Notes: generated by a model from the letters alone, not told the origin. Shown: positions 26,148-35,429, counted from the first letter of the stretch. The stretch: DNA of 64,000 nt from Candidatus Palauibacter rhopaloidicola (GCA_026914155.1 JAPPGH010000010.1:62001-126000); one strand, 5' to 3'. Translations and numbers: made by a program.

Positions 26148-27298
26148 GCTCTCTCAGCCCCGGCGAGTTCGGCGGCGATCGTATCAAGACGGAGCCAGCC
26201 TTCGACCGTCGCCAGCCAGCGTCCGTTTCGCTCCTCCATCCACCCGGCCTCGGCCCAATCGTCGAGGCGGAACGCGTCCGACGAGACCTTCCGCACGAAA
26301 TCGGGTGTCAGCCCGCGATTCGTACGAAGACCCAGCCAGATCCGTTCCAGTACCTCCTCTTCCGGCCCCACGCGTTCCCAACCTTCGAGCGGGCCGCGGC
26401 CTTCCCGGAGCGCGCGTTCATACCGGTCCCAGCGGAAGAGGTTCCAACTGCGGATCGGCGGGAGAAATCCATGGGCGGACGGGCCGAGGGCAAGATACGA
26501 TGTTCGGTTCCAGTACGACCAGTTGTGGCGGCACTGCGCGCCCGGCCGGGCGAAGTTCGACACCTCGTACTGCTCATACCCGGCCGCGCGCAGTTCGCGC
26601 GACAGGAGCCGGTACTCGTCCGCGTAGCGCTCCTCGTCCGGCGCCCCGACCCGGCCGAGGCGGATCCACTCGGCCAGCGGCGTGCGCGGTTCCACGGTCA
26701 GGCCGTAGAGACTCAGGTGAGACACGTCGAGCGCGGCCGCCGCTTCCACTTCCGCCGCGAGGTCTCGCGTCACTTCCGGGGGGAGACCGAAGATGAGGTC
26801 CACGCTCACCCGTTCGAAGCCGGCAACCCTCGCCTCCGCGACGGCCTCCGTGGCCCGACGCCGGTCGTGCAGCCGGCCCAGCCACGTCAGGACCGCATCG
26901 TCCAGGGCCTGCACGCCGAGACTCAGCCGGTTCACGCCCGTCGCCCGCCAGCGCGACCCGAGACGCGCGTCGAAGGAGGCGGGGTTCGCCTCGGCGGTCC
27001 ATTCGGTGTGCGCGGGGTCGATTCGGAACCGGGTGGAGATTCGCGAGGCCAGCCCTTCCATCCCGGCGGGCCCCATGAGCGAAGGCGTCCCGCCTCCCAC
27101 GAAGATCGTATCCAACGTGTCCCCCGGGTCCCACCTGTTGCGCTCGAACCACCAGGCGAGCTCCGCCTCGATCGCGGCGAGCCAGCGGGACACCGGGGGC
27201 GACGACGCCCGCTGGACCGAGAAATCGCAGTAGTGGCAGCGATGCGCGCAGAACGGAAAGTGCACATAGAGGGAGCGTGGCGGGCGCTCGCCGGACAT
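26144..27298 (-). CDS. hemW: Radical SAM heme chaperone HemW (coproporphyrinogen III oxidase-like)
   Basis: HemW binds heme and a 4Fe-4S cluster and is thought to insert heme into respiratory proteins. It has 384 residues. The radical SAM motif CAHRCHYCDFSV is near residues 19-30 (CxxxCxxC), followed by FVGGGTPSLM near 70, EANPASFD, GVNRLSLGVQALDD and LIFGLPPEV. The C-terminal HemN-like region has CRHNWSYWNRTSYLALGPSA. It lacks the extra N-terminal features of true HemN. ATG 27298 shares its last base with the dprA stop TGA, and its own stop overlaps hrcA. Confidence 0.94.
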   Translation of the reverse strand: MSGERPPRSLYVHFPFCAHRCHYCDFSVQRASSPPVSRWLAAIEAELAWWFERNRWDPGDTLDTIFVGGGTPSLMGPAGMEGLASRISTRFRIDPAHTEWTAEANPASFDARLGSRWRATGVNRLSLGVQALDDAVLTWLGRLHDRRRATEAVAEARVAGFERVSVDLIFGLPPEVTRDLAAEVEAAAALDVSHLSLYGLTVEPRTPLAEWIRLGRVGAPDEERYADEYRLLSRELRAAGYEQYEVSNFARPGAQCRHNWSYWNRTSYLALGPSAHGFLPPIRSWNLFRWDRYERALREGRGPLEGWERVGPEEEVLERIWLGLRTNRGLTPDFVRKVSSDAFRLDDWAEAGWMEERNGRWLATVEGWLRLDTIAAELAGAERA

Positions 27299-28374
27299 CA
27301 GCGGCCGCCCCGCCGCCGGACGGTGGCGAAGCTCCCTCCCGGCCGGCGCTCGACCCACCCTTCGAGTTCCAGCCGTCCCAGTCCGCCAAGCACCTTCGTG
27401 ACGGGCATGTCTAGACCGAGGGCGAGTTCATCCGGCGAGCGGGGTCCCCGCGACAGCGCTCCGAGCAGACGGCGGTCGCCGGAGGATCCGTCGACCGCCG
27501 GGGCGGATCCTTCCTCCGGTCCCGCCGGCGGCTCGAGACACAGCCAGCCCAGGGCGTCGAACACGTCCTGTACGCCGGCCACGAGCCCGGCGCCCTGGCG
27601 CAGGAGGCGAAGGCACCCGGCCGCGCCCGGATCATCGATCCGTCCGGGTACCGCGAGGACTTCCCGCCCCAGGTCGAGGGCATGGTCCGCCGTGTTCAGG
27701 GCCCCGCTCCTTCCGCCCGCCTCCACGACGATGACGCCGCGGGCGAGGGCGGCGATCACCCGGTTTCGGCGCGGAAACGCGGAACGGGTCGGCGGCGCCC
27801 CGGGCTCGAACTCGCTCAGCAGGAGCCCGTGCGAGCGCATCCTCCGGTACAGATCCCGGTTTTCCGCCGGGTATTCCCGGTCGAGTCCGGTTCCGAGAAC
27901 TCCGATGGTCTGTCCGCCCGCGTCGAGGACGCCGGCGTGGGCGGCCGCGTCGATGCCGCGCGCCATGCCGCTGACCACCGTCCAGCCCCAGCGCCCCAGT
28001 TCCCTTCCCAAGGCATATGCCGTGCGCAGCCCGTAGGAAGACGCGGCGCGCGTGCCCACGACGGCGATCGCCCGCTCGGAGTCCGGCGTCCCGGGGCCAC
28101 GCTTGAAAAGAAGGGGGGGCGGATCGAGGAGATCGCGCAGCCCCGCGGGATATGCGGCCTCCCCACAGTCGGTGTACCCCGCCACGCGGATCCCTTTTGC
28201 CCGCGCTGCGCGCAGCAGCGACCGCGCCGCCCGCAGGTCGTCCGGCGCGGCCCGGCGCAGCGCTCCAAGCGCCTCCGCCGCTCCGCCGTGGCGGTCGACC
28301 AGGCGCCGGACGCGACGCAGCCCGATGCCGGGCGCGCGGGCCAGCACGACGAGCGCCTCCAACTCCGCCTCCAT
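27298..28374 (-). CDS. dprA: DNA-processing protein DprA
   Basis: Loads RecA on incoming single-stranded DNA during natural transformation. It has 358 residues from ATG 28374, chosen for GGAGG 8 bases upstream and the family-like start (LVVLARAPGIGLRRVRRLV). GTG 28407, overlapping the obgE stop, is an alternative. The Rossmann-like core shows IAVVGTRAASSYGLRTA, VVSGMARGIDAAAHAGVLD, TIGVLGTGLDREYP, FPRRNRVIAALARGVIVVEA and SGALNTADHALDLGREVLAVPG. A C-terminal winged helix (RSPDELALGLDMPVTKVLGG) is kept. No other competence gene except the ylbF-like gene is present here. Confidence 0.95.
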   Translation of the reverse strand: MEAELEALVVLARAPGIGLRRVRRLVDRHGGAAEALGALRRAAPDDLRAARSLLRAARAKGIRVAGYTDCGEAAYPAGLRDLLDPPPLLFKRGPGTPDSERAIAVVGTRAASSYGLRTAYALGRELGRWGWTVVSGMARGIDAAAHAGVLDAGGQTIGVLGTGLDREYPAENRDLYRRMRSHGLLLSEFEPGAPPTRSAFPRRNRVIAALARGVIVVEAGGRSGALNTADHALDLGREVLAVPGRIDDPGAAGCLRLLRQGAGLVAGVQDVFDALGWLCLEPPAGPEEGSAPAVDGSSGDRRLLGALSRGPRSPDELALGLDMPVTKVLGGLGRLELEGWVERRPGGSFATVRRRGGR

Positions 28375-28403
28375 CGTTCCCGCCTCCGCGGTACGCGTCC
28401 CCG

Positions 28404-29450
28404 TCACGGACGCCACGCCTCACTTCCCCCGAACGGATCTGCTTCGGCCTCGCCCGCCGCGGCCTCCTTCTCCCTCTGCACCTGCGCCCACAGACCCTCG
28501 AGCACGCGGTCGAGGCCGGCCCCGGTCACCGCCGAGACCGTGAACTGGCCCCAGCTCCCGGGAGCTTCGACCGACACCGGCGATCGGGCCGCCTCGGGAT
28601 CCAGGTCGGCTTTCGTCAGGAGAACGCAGTGAGATATGCCGGCGAGCGCCGCGTCATGCGCCCGCAGTTCCTCGCGCAGAAGATCGTACGTCGCCTGTGG
28701 ATCCTCGTCGTCCACCGGCACGAGGAGCGCGAGCGTGCGCGTACGTTCGATGTGCCGGAGGAATTGCGTGCCCAAGCCGCGCCCTTCGTGCGCCCCCTCG
28801 ATGATGCCCGGGATGTCCGCCATCACGAACGAGCGGCTCCCGCTCAGGCCCACGACCCCGAGGTTGGGCGTCAGCGTGGTGAAGGGAAAGTCCGCGATCC
28901 GCGGTTTCGCCGCCGTGACTCGGGCGAGGAGCGTCGACTTCCCCGCGTTGGGCTCCCCCACCAGGCCCACGTCGGCGATGAGCTTGAGTTCGAGCTCGAT
29001 GTGCCGCTCCTCCCCCCACTCCCCGGGTTCCCATTCCCGCGGCGTCTGCCGCGTGGGCGAAGCGAAGCTCGCGTTGCCCCTCCCCCCGCGGCCCCCGCGG
29101 GCCACGGCGAGTTCGTCGCCCTCGTCGAGCAGTTCCCCGATCCGCTCGCCCGTTTCCACGTCGCGCACGAGCGTCCCGAGCGGCACCGGCAACCGCAGAT
29201 CTTCTCCCGAGGCGCCGTCCCGCTTCTTCCCTTCCCCGTGACCGGCCCGCCCGGCCTTGTAGTGCTCGCGGTACGAGTAGTCGAGCAGCGTGTCGAGCCG
29301 GCGGTCGGCGACGAGGATCACGCCGCCGCCGTTTCCACCGCGGCCGCCGGCGGGCCCGCCGCGGGGCACCCCCTTCTCGCGCCGGAAGGCGACGGCGCCC
29401 GCGCCGCCCGCCCCTCCGGTTACGTGTATTCTCGCTACGTCGACGAACAC
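28404..29450 (-). CDS. obgE: GTPase ObgE/CgtA
   Basis: Essential GTPase in 50S subunit assembly and stringent response. It has 348 residues. The Obg domain is glycine-rich (HVTGGAGGAGAVAFRREK, GGPAGGRGGNGGGVILVAD, GKKRDGASGEDL). The G domain has GEPNAGKSTLLARV (G1), TTLTPNLGVV, DIPGIIEGAHEGRGLG (G3) and LLTKADL (G4). Start GTG 29450 is chosen because AGAGGG precedes it and it gives the standard beginning FVDVARIHV; it overlaps the asparaginase gene by 16 bases. The C-terminal extra domain is short. A role in this operon beyond ribosome assembly is not suggested. Confidence 0.97.
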   Translation of the reverse strand: MFVDVARIHVTGGAGGAGAVAFRREKGVPRGGPAGGRGGNGGGVILVADRRLDTLLDYSYREHYKAGRAGHGEGKKRDGASGEDLRLPVPLGTLVRDVETGERIGELLDEGDELAVARGGRGGRGNASFASPTRQTPREWEPGEWGEERHIELELKLIADVGLVGEPNAGKSTLLARVTAAKPRIADFPFTTLTPNLGVVGLSGSRSFVMADIPGIIEGAHEGRGLGTQFLRHIERTRTLALLVPVDDEDPQATYDLLREELRAHDAALAGISHCVLLTKADLDPEAARSPVSVEAPGSWGQFTVSAVTGAGLDRVLEGLWAQVQREKEAAAGEAEADPFGGSEAWRP

Positions 29451-30430
29451 GATTCCCTCTCGACCGACAGCACCCCGACCTCGTTTCCACACGTATTCCG
29501 CACCACCGGGTGCGCGAAACTCTCCAGATGCCCGATTTCTTCCGGCGCCAGCAGCGACAGCGTCTCAAGCGCGTGTACGACCGCCGGCCCCAGCGGCCTC
29601 GTGGCCCCGTCCACCACCTTGAAGGCCGCGCCCCACTCCCCTTCGGCGCTCGCCAGACAGAAAACGCCCTCCGCCCCCTCCTTGGCGAGGATCCGTCCGG
29701 AACACGCCCGCATGAGGTTCGCGGAGAGTGCGGCGGGACCTGACACTAATGTCGGGTGCGCCGTCATCGCGGTCACAACCGACCGCACCGCCGCCTCCGA
29801 CGAGGCGCCGAAGTCCGCGAACACGCGCGCCATGTCCTGCAGGGAAAGGGCCGGGGTCGGCAGGCCGCAGCCATCGGTCCCCCACGGCAGGCGCTCGCAG
29901 TCTTCCCCCAGCCACGCCGAGAGTTCGCGGCGGATCGCCCGCTGCAGCGGGTGCTCCGGTTCGTGGTAACCCGCCACGGGCCAGCCGCGGCCGACGCAGA
30001 ACGCCAACAGCGCCGCGTGCTGACCCGAACAGTTGTTGTGTATCCGCCCCGGCAGACACCCGGCCCGATCCATCCCCCGGGCGGCCCCGTCGTCGAACGG
30101 CCGGTGCGGCCCGCACGCGAACATCTCCGGCTTCAACCCCGCCGCGTCGATCACCGACTGCACGACCTCCAGATGCCGCGGTGTGCCATGGTGCGAAGCA
30201 CACGCCAGCGCAAGCGCCTCCGCCCCGAGCCCGAGGCGCGCGAACACGCCGTCTCTGACCGCCGGAAGGATCTGGAGCGGCTTCATCGAGGAACGCCAGA
30301 AGGCCGTCAGTTGCGGGTCGCCGAAGGCGTGGCTGCGACCGGCGGGACCGGCCTCGCGGACCAGGCCGTACACGAGATGCGACGATTCCCGCGTTCCGGC
30401 CCGATCCACCGTGACGCGGATCGGTTCCAT
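29435..30430 (-). CDS. Asparaginase II family protein
   Basis: A 331-residue protein of the Rhizobium etli-type asparaginase II family, unrelated to E. coli AnsA/AnsB. The family motifs are visible: FWRSSMKPLQILPAV near residue 48 (Ser and Lys of the active site), HHGTPRHLEVVQSVI, NNCSGQHAALLAFC near 138 and TDGCGLPTPALSLQDMA near 185. It hydrolyses L-asparagine to aspartate and ammonia in characterised members. The start ATG 30430 has GGGAGGGG upstream and shares a base with the stop of the glycosyltransferase gene; GTG 30433 is equally possible. No signal peptide is seen, so it should be cytosolic. Confidence 0.92.
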   Translation of the reverse strand: MEPIRVTVDRAGTRESSHLVYGLVREAGPAGRSHAFGDPQLTAFWRSSMKPLQILPAVRDGVFARLGLGAEALALACASHHGTPRHLEVVQSVIDAAGLKPEMFACGPHRPFDDGAARGMDRAGCLPGRIHNNCSGQHAALLAFCVGRGWPVAGYHEPEHPLQRAIRRELSAWLGEDCERLPWGTDGCGLPTPALSLQDMARVFADFGASSEAAVRSVVTAMTAHPTLVSGPAALSANLMRACSGRILAKEGAEGVFCLASAEGEWGAAFKVVDGATRPLGPAVVHALETLSLLAPEEIGHLESFAHPVVRNTCGNEVGVLSVERESCSST

Positions 30431-31119
30431 CACCCCTCCCGTCCCGCGTTCATGGGCGCGAGCCGGGCCCACGCTCCGGCCGTCGCGCTCCCTTCGGTCA
30501 GGTCGCCGGCCATGCGGGCCAGATCGGCCGGACGGTCCACATCGTACCAGGGCGGCAGTTCCGCGCAATCGAGCCGCAGCGCCGCGGCGCGCGCGCGCGT
30601 CCAGGCGAACAGCCCTGATGTCGACCAGGGGGCTCCGGCGAAGAGATCGCGCGCCCGCGGCCAGGCCGACCCGCGCAGTCCGACCGCGTAGTATCCGCCG
30701 TCGAGGCTCGGGCCGAGGGCTACCGTGCTCTCCGCCAGCGCGTCGAACGCCCGCACCACGAAGTCGGCCGGGAGCGTCGGGTGGTCGCTTCCGAGCGCCA
30801 CCGCGCGATCCACGCCCTCGTCAAAGGCGCGGGCGAACGCCATCTCGAGCCGGTCACCGAGCGAACCTCCGGATTGGAGCCGCACGCGAGCCGCGGGGTA
30901 ACGGGAGCCCAGCCGCTCCATCGCTCCGGGGCGATCCGGGACCCACAACTCCACTGCAACGCCGTCGGGCGCGAGCTTCATGGTGTCGTCGAGGAACGCC
31001 TCGTACAGGACGGCGCTCCCCTCCCGGGTCAGCTCGGGATGGAGGCGCGTCTTGACGTAGCCCGGCTCGGGCAGGCGACCGAAGACGAAGAGTCTCGGAC
31101 GCGTACCATCAACGCTCAA
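30430..31119 (-). CDS. TIGR04282 family glycosyltransferase (DUF2064)
   Basis: A 229-residue GT-A-like protein. Visible are LFVFGRLPEPGYVKTRLHPELT near residue 10, LGSDHPTLPADFVVRAFDAL near 110 and LGPSLDGGYYAVGLRGSAW near 133, the blocks of the TIGR04282 family named from arsenosugar clusters. The usual arsenosugar partners (ArsM and a radical SAM enzyme) are absent here, so the sugar donor and acceptor are unknown. The start is TTG 31119 because no ATG or GTG gives the conserved beginning; no Shine-Dalgarno is visible, so the start is uncertain. Confidence 0.85.
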   Translation of the reverse strand: MSVDGTRPRLFVFGRLPEPGYVKTRLHPELTREGSAVLYEAFLDDTMKLAPDGVAVELWVPDRPGAMERLGSRYPAARVRLQSGGSLGDRLEMAFARAFDEGVDRAVALGSDHPTLPADFVVRAFDALAESTVALGPSLDGGYYAVGLRGSAWPRARDLFAGAPWSTSGLFAWTRARAAALRLDCAELPPWYDVDRPADLARMAGDLTEGSATAGAWARLAPMNAGREG

Positions 31120-31141
31120 GGCGGGGGGGTCGCCACTGCTG

Positions 31142-31603
31142 CTAGCGGGTGTTGACCTCGATCACTCCGCCCTCGGCGCCCGGCCGGCGATAGCGGGCGG
31201 GAACCATGCTCCGGTGGTAGAGCCGGATCGTCACAATGTCGGCGGCGGCAATGCGGCGGAGCGTCGTGACCGCATCGTTCTGGTTGAAGTCGCCATCCAC
31301 GACGAGAAGCGGGACGTGGTACGACTGCGACATGCGCGGCCGCGGTTGGACCCTGCCGCTTCCGTCCCGCACCCACGGGTTGTCGTTCCCGCCCCGGAAG
31401 CCGATCTCACCCTCCAACACGATCAACTCGCGGTGATGGGTGAGCGCCTCGTAGGCCGACTGGTATCCGGCGTCGCGGATCTCGCTGCCGGTGATGATGA
31501 GCCGGGTATACGTCCCGGGACGGGGGTTGCTCGCGCACGCGGCTGCCGCCATCAGCGCCAATGTGGTTGCAATCGCGGTCGACCGTCGCGTGCGCTCTCT
31601 CAT
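31142..31603 (-). CDS. Lipoprotein with a stand-alone TonB-receptor plug-like domain
   Basis: A 153-residue secreted protein. The N-terminus has a positive start and a hydrophobic stretch ending in a lipobox-like MAAAAC, so it is probably a lipoprotein. The mature part resembles the plug domain of TonB-dependent outer-membrane receptors: LLVVDGDFNQ near residue 93, a run with IAAADIVTIRLYHRSM, and a terminal GGVIEVNTR. No beta-barrel follows. ATG 31603 has GGTGAGGAG upstream. It sits between ctpA and a glycosyltransferase gene. It may be a decoy, an adaptor for a receptor, or an unrelated fold using the same motif. Confidence 0.8.
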   Translation of the reverse strand: MRERTRRSTAIATTLALMAAAACASNPRPGTYTRLIITGSEIRDAGYQSAYEALTHHRELIVLEGEIGFRGGNDNPWVRDGSGRVQPRPRMSQSYHVPLLVVDGDFNQNDAVTTLRRIAAADIVTIRLYHRSMVPARYRRPGAEGGVIEVNTR

Positions 31604-31638
31604 CGCTCGTCTCCTCACCTCGTTGAACCAGTGCGGCT

Positions 31639-33297
31639 CTAGCGGTCCCCGCCGGGTTCGTCGCTCCGCGTACCCTCCGCACTCCGATCCTCGGCGGCGC
31701 TCGCCGCGACCGTGAGCAGCGCTTCGGGGGAATCGGCCTCCCTCAGGAGGTCCATTGCGACCATTATCTGCGCGTCCCGCACAGCCCGGCTGCGGAGCTG
31801 GGGCACCTCCCCGAACTCCGCGCCGGCCAGCTCATCCGCGATGAGCCAGTCGACATAGGTCCGCGACTGGTCGAAGAGTGCCCTCTCGACCTCGGCTCCC
31901 GCCTCCACGAGCGCCGTCCAGACCTCTTCCCGCATCCCCTGCGTAACGGAGAAACCTTCGTTGAAATCGTGTTCGTTCGAGTACTCGACGGCCCACCGGA
32001 AGACGACGTTCCGCGGGATCGCCCCCGAGCGCGTCGCGAGGCGCCGCAGTTCCTGCTCCTCGGTGGAGAGCGTGTCGCGGTAGACGATCAGGTCCGGCGT
32101 AATCCCGCCGCCTCCATACACCGTCCGGCCGCCCGCCGTCGTGAACTCCTCCCGGTCTTCCGTCTCCGACCGCGACGCGATCGGTTCGCCGGAAATCGCC
32201 ACGGCGCTCGCCGCCAGGTCTCGCAGCGCGCTCTCGCGGTCGAAGTCCTTCGTGATGGAGCGCCCGACCGGCGTGTACCAGCGGGCCGTCGTGACCTTCA
32301 TGCTGTTGTTCCCGGAGAGGCCGTACAGCGTCTGCACGGAGCCCTTGCCGAACGTCGTAGTGCCCAGGACGACCGCCCGGTCGTGGTCCTGGAGCGCGCC
32401 GGCCACGATCTCGGACGCGCTCGCGCTGAGCCCATCCACGACGACGACGATGGGAATATCGGCGTAGCGGTCCTCGGTGGAAGCACGGAACAGGTAGTTC
32501 TGCTCGTCCAGGCGTGAACGCGTTTCCACCACGGACCTGCCGCGCTCGAGGAAGAGATCCGTGACCTCGACTCCCGCTTGCAGCACGCCGCCGGGGTTCC
32601 GCCGCAGGTCGAGAATCAGTCCGCCGGCGCCTTCATCGACGAGGCGGTCCAGCGTCGCGACCAGTTCCTCCTTCGCCTCGCGGCTGAAGCCGCGCAGCGT
32701 CACGTAGCCGACGTCGCCGTCCAGGACGAAGCCCTGCGCCTGCGCCACCTGGATGACGTCGCGCACGATGCGAATCGCGAGCGGCCGGTCCACGCCTACC
32801 CTCGCGATGGTGATGTTGACCGGCGCCCCCTTCTCCCCCCGCAGCGTGTCCACCGCCTTGTCCACCGACCAGCCTTCGGCGGACTCGCCCTCCACCTCGA
32901 TGATGCGGTCGCCGACCTCGAGTCCCTCACGGAGGGCCGGCGAGTTCGGGAGCACCTGAACGACCGTGATCCAGTCGTCCTTCACGTCGATCCGGACGCC
33001 GAGCCCTCCGTAGTTGCCCGTCGTCGTGAGACGCAGATCCTCGGAATCCCGGGGTTCGAGGAAGGTGGTGTACGGGTCGCCCAGATTCTCGAGCATCCCG
33101 TCGATCGCCATCTGGTACAACTCCTCCGGCGGGATTTCATCGACGAAGCGGGCGGAGATCAGACGGTGGATCTCATCCAGGAGCCGGCGACTCTCCCCGC
33201 CGCTCGCGGCCCCGCTCTGGTTGATCAGCCAGCCGCCGGTCGCAAGGGCGATGGCGCCGACCAGCACTCCCGTCGTCCAGGATCGCTGCACTCTCAT
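31639..33297 (-). CDS. ctpA: S41 family carboxyl-terminal processing peptidase
   Basis: Periplasmic protease cutting C-termini of envelope proteins. It has 552 residues. An uncleaved or signal anchor is near residues 8-28 (TTGVLVGAIALATGGWL). A PDZ domain (NYGGLGVRIDVKDDWITVV, GLEVGDRIIEVEG) lies near 95-180. The S41 core has GFSREAKEELVATLDRL, LILDLRRNPGGVL and the nucleophile serine in VDGLSASASEIVAGAL, with the lysine in TTTFGKGSVQT. The C-terminal 150 residues extend beyond a minimal CtpA, with acidic helices. ATG 33297 has GGAGG upstream. It is followed within 35 bases by the plug lipoprotein. Confidence 0.96.
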   Translation of the reverse strand: MRVQRSWTTGVLVGAIALATGGWLINQSGAASGGESRRLLDEIHRLISARFVDEIPPEELYQMAIDGMLENLGDPYTTFLEPRDSEDLRLTTTGNYGGLGVRIDVKDDWITVVQVLPNSPALREGLEVGDRIIEVEGESAEGWSVDKAVDTLRGEKGAPVNITIARVGVDRPLAIRIVRDVIQVAQAQGFVLDGDVGYVTLRGFSREAKEELVATLDRLVDEGAGGLILDLRRNPGGVLQAGVEVTDLFLERGRSVVETRSRLDEQNYLFRASTEDRYADIPIVVVVDGLSASASEIVAGALQDHDRAVVLGTTTFGKGSVQTLYGLSGNNSMKVTTARWYTPVGRSITKDFDRESALRDLAASAVAISGEPIASRSETEDREEFTTAGGRTVYGGGGITPDLIVYRDTLSTEEQELRRLATRSGAIPRNVVFRWAVEYSNEHDFNEGFSVTQGMREEVWTALVEAGAEVERALFDQSRTYVDWLIADELAGAEFGEVPQLRSRAVRDAQIMVAMDLLREADSPEALLTVAASAAEDRSAEGTRSDEPGGDR

Positions 33298-33382
33298 GCA
33301 TCCTCCGTGGTGGCCGCCCCGCATCGCGCGGGGCCGCGTTCGAGCGGCACTCCGCCGCTACCGTCAATGTCACACCGCGCCG

Positions 33383-34063
33383 TCAACGAGGAAAGTTCAC
33401 CGCTCGGAAGCGGTCCGGAAGCCTCTGCTGCAGGAGCGCCAGAATCCGGGCTTCCACCTGATCCGGAGTCCCCGAGCCGTCGAGTACCGCGATCCTCTCA
33501 TCCGCCGCCGCCAGCTCCCGATACCCCTCGCGCACGCGCTCGCGGAACGATCGCTTCTCGAGTTCGATCCGGTCGGGCGCGGATCCGAAGAAGCCCAGCT
33601 GCCCGGGATCTTCCCGATCCTGCCCCTGTCGATCCAGGCCCACGTTCACCGGCACGTCGAGCACGAGGTAGAGGTCCGGCAGGAGACCGCCGGTCGCGGC
33701 GCGGGTGACCTGTTCGACCGTCTCCGCGGCGACGCCTCGCGCGCACCCCTGGTACACCCGCGTGGAAAGCTCGAAGCGGTCGCAGAGGACGACCTCGCCA
33801 CGCTCCAGCGCGGGGCGGATCACCTCTTCCACATGGGCGCGGCGGGCCGCCGAAAAGAGCAGCAGTTCGGCGATCCCGTCGAGCCGCAGCTCCGGCCGGT
33901 CGAGGAGCACGTTCCGAATCGCTTCCGCCGCCGCCGTGCCGCCGGGTTCCCGCGTCACCGTGTGCGGCACGCCGGCCGCGGACAGCAGTTCGGCCAGCCG
34001 CTCGAGCTGGAGCGATTTTCCCGACCCCTCCGGTCCCTCGAATACGAGGAAGCACCCCTTCAT
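33383..34063 (-). CDS. tmk: Thymidylate kinase
   Basis: Phosphorylates dTMP to dTDP with ATP. It has 226 residues. The P-loop FEGPEGSGKSLQLERLA is near residue 8, REPGGTAAAEAIR near 38, and the DRF motif in VLCDRFELSTRVYQG near 93. A LID-like region with arginines follows LYLVLDVPVNVGLDRQ. ATG 34063 lies 12 bases after the inositol-phosphate synthase stop. It is the last gene of the rpmE-to-tmk leftward run; an 85-base gap separates it from ctpA downstream, which begins a new unit. Confidence 0.96.
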   Translation of the reverse strand: MKGCFLVFEGPEGSGKSLQLERLAELLSAAGVPHTVTREPGGTAAAEAIRNVLLDRPELRLDGIAELLLFSAARRAHVEEVIRPALERGEVVLCDRFELSTRVYQGCARGVAAETVEQVTRAATGGLLPDLYLVLDVPVNVGLDRQGQDREDPGQLGFFGSAPDRIELEKRSFRERVREGYRELAAADERIAVLDGSGTPDQVEARILALLQQRLPDRFRAVNFPR

Positions 34064-34075
34064 TCAGTCGCACAT

Positions 34076-35398
34076 TCAGTCGTAGTACTCCACGCCGAGG
34101 TGGGTGATCTGTTCCTCCCCCTTCAGCCAGCGCAACGTGTTCTTGAGCTTCCAGTGCTGGATGAAAATGTCGTGTTCCGGATACAGGTCCGGAGCCGTCT
34201 GCGGCGCCTTGAAGTAGAAGGACAGCCATTCCTGGATTCCCGACAGTCCGGAGCGCGCCGCGAGGTCGAGAAAGAGCGCCAGGTCCAGAACGATGGGCGC
34301 GGCCAGAATGGAGTCCCGGCACAGAAAATCGATCTTGATCTGCATGCCGTACCCCATCCAGCCGAATATGTCGAGATTGTCCCAGCCTTCCTTGTTGTCG
34401 CCGCGCGGCGGATAGTAGTTGATGCGGACCTTGTGATACATGTTCTCATAGAGGTCCGGGTACATGTCCGGCTGCAGGATATATTCGAGGGCCCCGAGCT
34501 TCGACTCTTCCTTCGTCTTGAAACTCTCCGGGTCGTCGAGCACCTCGCCGTCCCGGTTGCCGAGGATATTCGTCGAGAACCAACCGTTGAGGCCGAGCAT
34601 GCGCGCCTTGAGGCCGGGAGCCAGGATCGTCTTCATCAGCGTCTGGCCCGTCTTGAAGTCCTTCCCCGCGATCGCCACGCCCCGTTCGGCGGCGAGCGCG
34701 AGCAGCGCGGGGATGTCGCAGGTCAGGTTCGGCGCCCCGTTCGCGAACGGCACCCCCTCCATGAGCGCGGCCCAGGCGTAGAGCATCGAGGGCGCGATGT
34801 CCGGGTGGTTATCCTCCATTGCGCGCTCGAAGGAGGCCGGGCTGTCGTGGACCGGACTCGGCTTCATGAAGATCTCGGTCGAGGCCGCCCACACCATCAC
34901 GAGGCGGTCGCAGCCGTTCTCCGCCTTGAACCGGCGGATGTCCCCGCGGAGCTGCTCGGCGAGGTCCCGCTTGCTGGCCCCGGTCTTGACGTTCGATCCG
35001 TCGAGCTTCTTCACGTAGGCGCGGTCGAAGGCGGCCGGCATCGGCTCGATGCCCCGCATGAAGTCCGCGAGCGGATCGATGTCCTCGGGCCGGAGGACGC
35101 CGCACACCTTGGCGGACTCGTAGGCGTTGTCCGGGATCGGGTCCCAGGCGCCGAAGACGAGGTCGTCCAGTTCGGCCAGCGGCACGAAGTCGCGGATGAG
35201 CGGGGTGCGGTTCTCCGTCCGCTTCCCGAGCCGGATCGTGTTCATCTGCGTGAGCGATCCGATGGGCCGGCTCCGCCCTCGGCGCGCGGCCTCCACGCCC
35301 GCGATGAAGGTGGTCGAGACCGCTCCGAGCCCTACGAGAAGGACGCCGAGCGTTCCTTCGGCGGAGGCAATGGTTGCAGGTGATCTATCCGAATCCAC
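34076..35398 (-). CDS. ino1: Inositol-3-phosphate synthase
   Basis: Converts glucose-6-phosphate to myo-inositol-3-phosphate using NAD, the first committed step to inositol lipids or mycothiol-like compounds. It has 440 residues, longer than the minimal 360-residue actinobacterial form. The Rossmann start LLVGLGAVSTTFIAGV is near residue 20. SNVKTGASKRDLAEQL, MVWAASTEIF, DIAPSMLYAWAALMEGVPFANG and the catalytic-lysine region AIAGKDFKTGQTLMKTILA near 245 are clear. The start is GTG 35398. Immediately upstream, 31 bases away, is a CDP-alcohol phosphotransferase, which suggests phosphatidylinositol synthesis. Confidence 0.96.
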   Translation of the reverse strand: MDSDRSPATIASAEGTLGVLLVGLGAVSTTFIAGVEAARRGRSRPIGSLTQMNTIRLGKRTENRTPLIRDFVPLAELDDLVFGAWDPIPDNAYESAKVCGVLRPEDIDPLADFMRGIEPMPAAFDRAYVKKLDGSNVKTGASKRDLAEQLRGDIRRFKAENGCDRLVMVWAASTEIFMKPSPVHDSPASFERAMEDNHPDIAPSMLYAWAALMEGVPFANGAPNLTCDIPALLALAAERGVAIAGKDFKTGQTLMKTILAPGLKARMLGLNGWFSTNILGNRDGEVLDDPESFKTKEESKLGALEYILQPDMYPDLYENMYHKVRINYYPPRGDNKEGWDNLDIFGWMGYGMQIKIDFLCRDSILAAPIVLDLALFLDLAARSGLSGIQEWLSFYFKAPQTAPDLYPEHDIFIQHWKLKNTLRWLKGEEQITHLGVEYYD

Positions 35399-35429
35399 GA
35401 TGCCGGTTCACTCCGTGTCTGTTCAGTTC

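Noticed and set aside
33298-33382. Two TTGACGG copies 21 bases apart between tmk and ctpA
   Set aside because: They resemble -35 boxes, but no reasonable -10 box follows either one at 16-18 bases.
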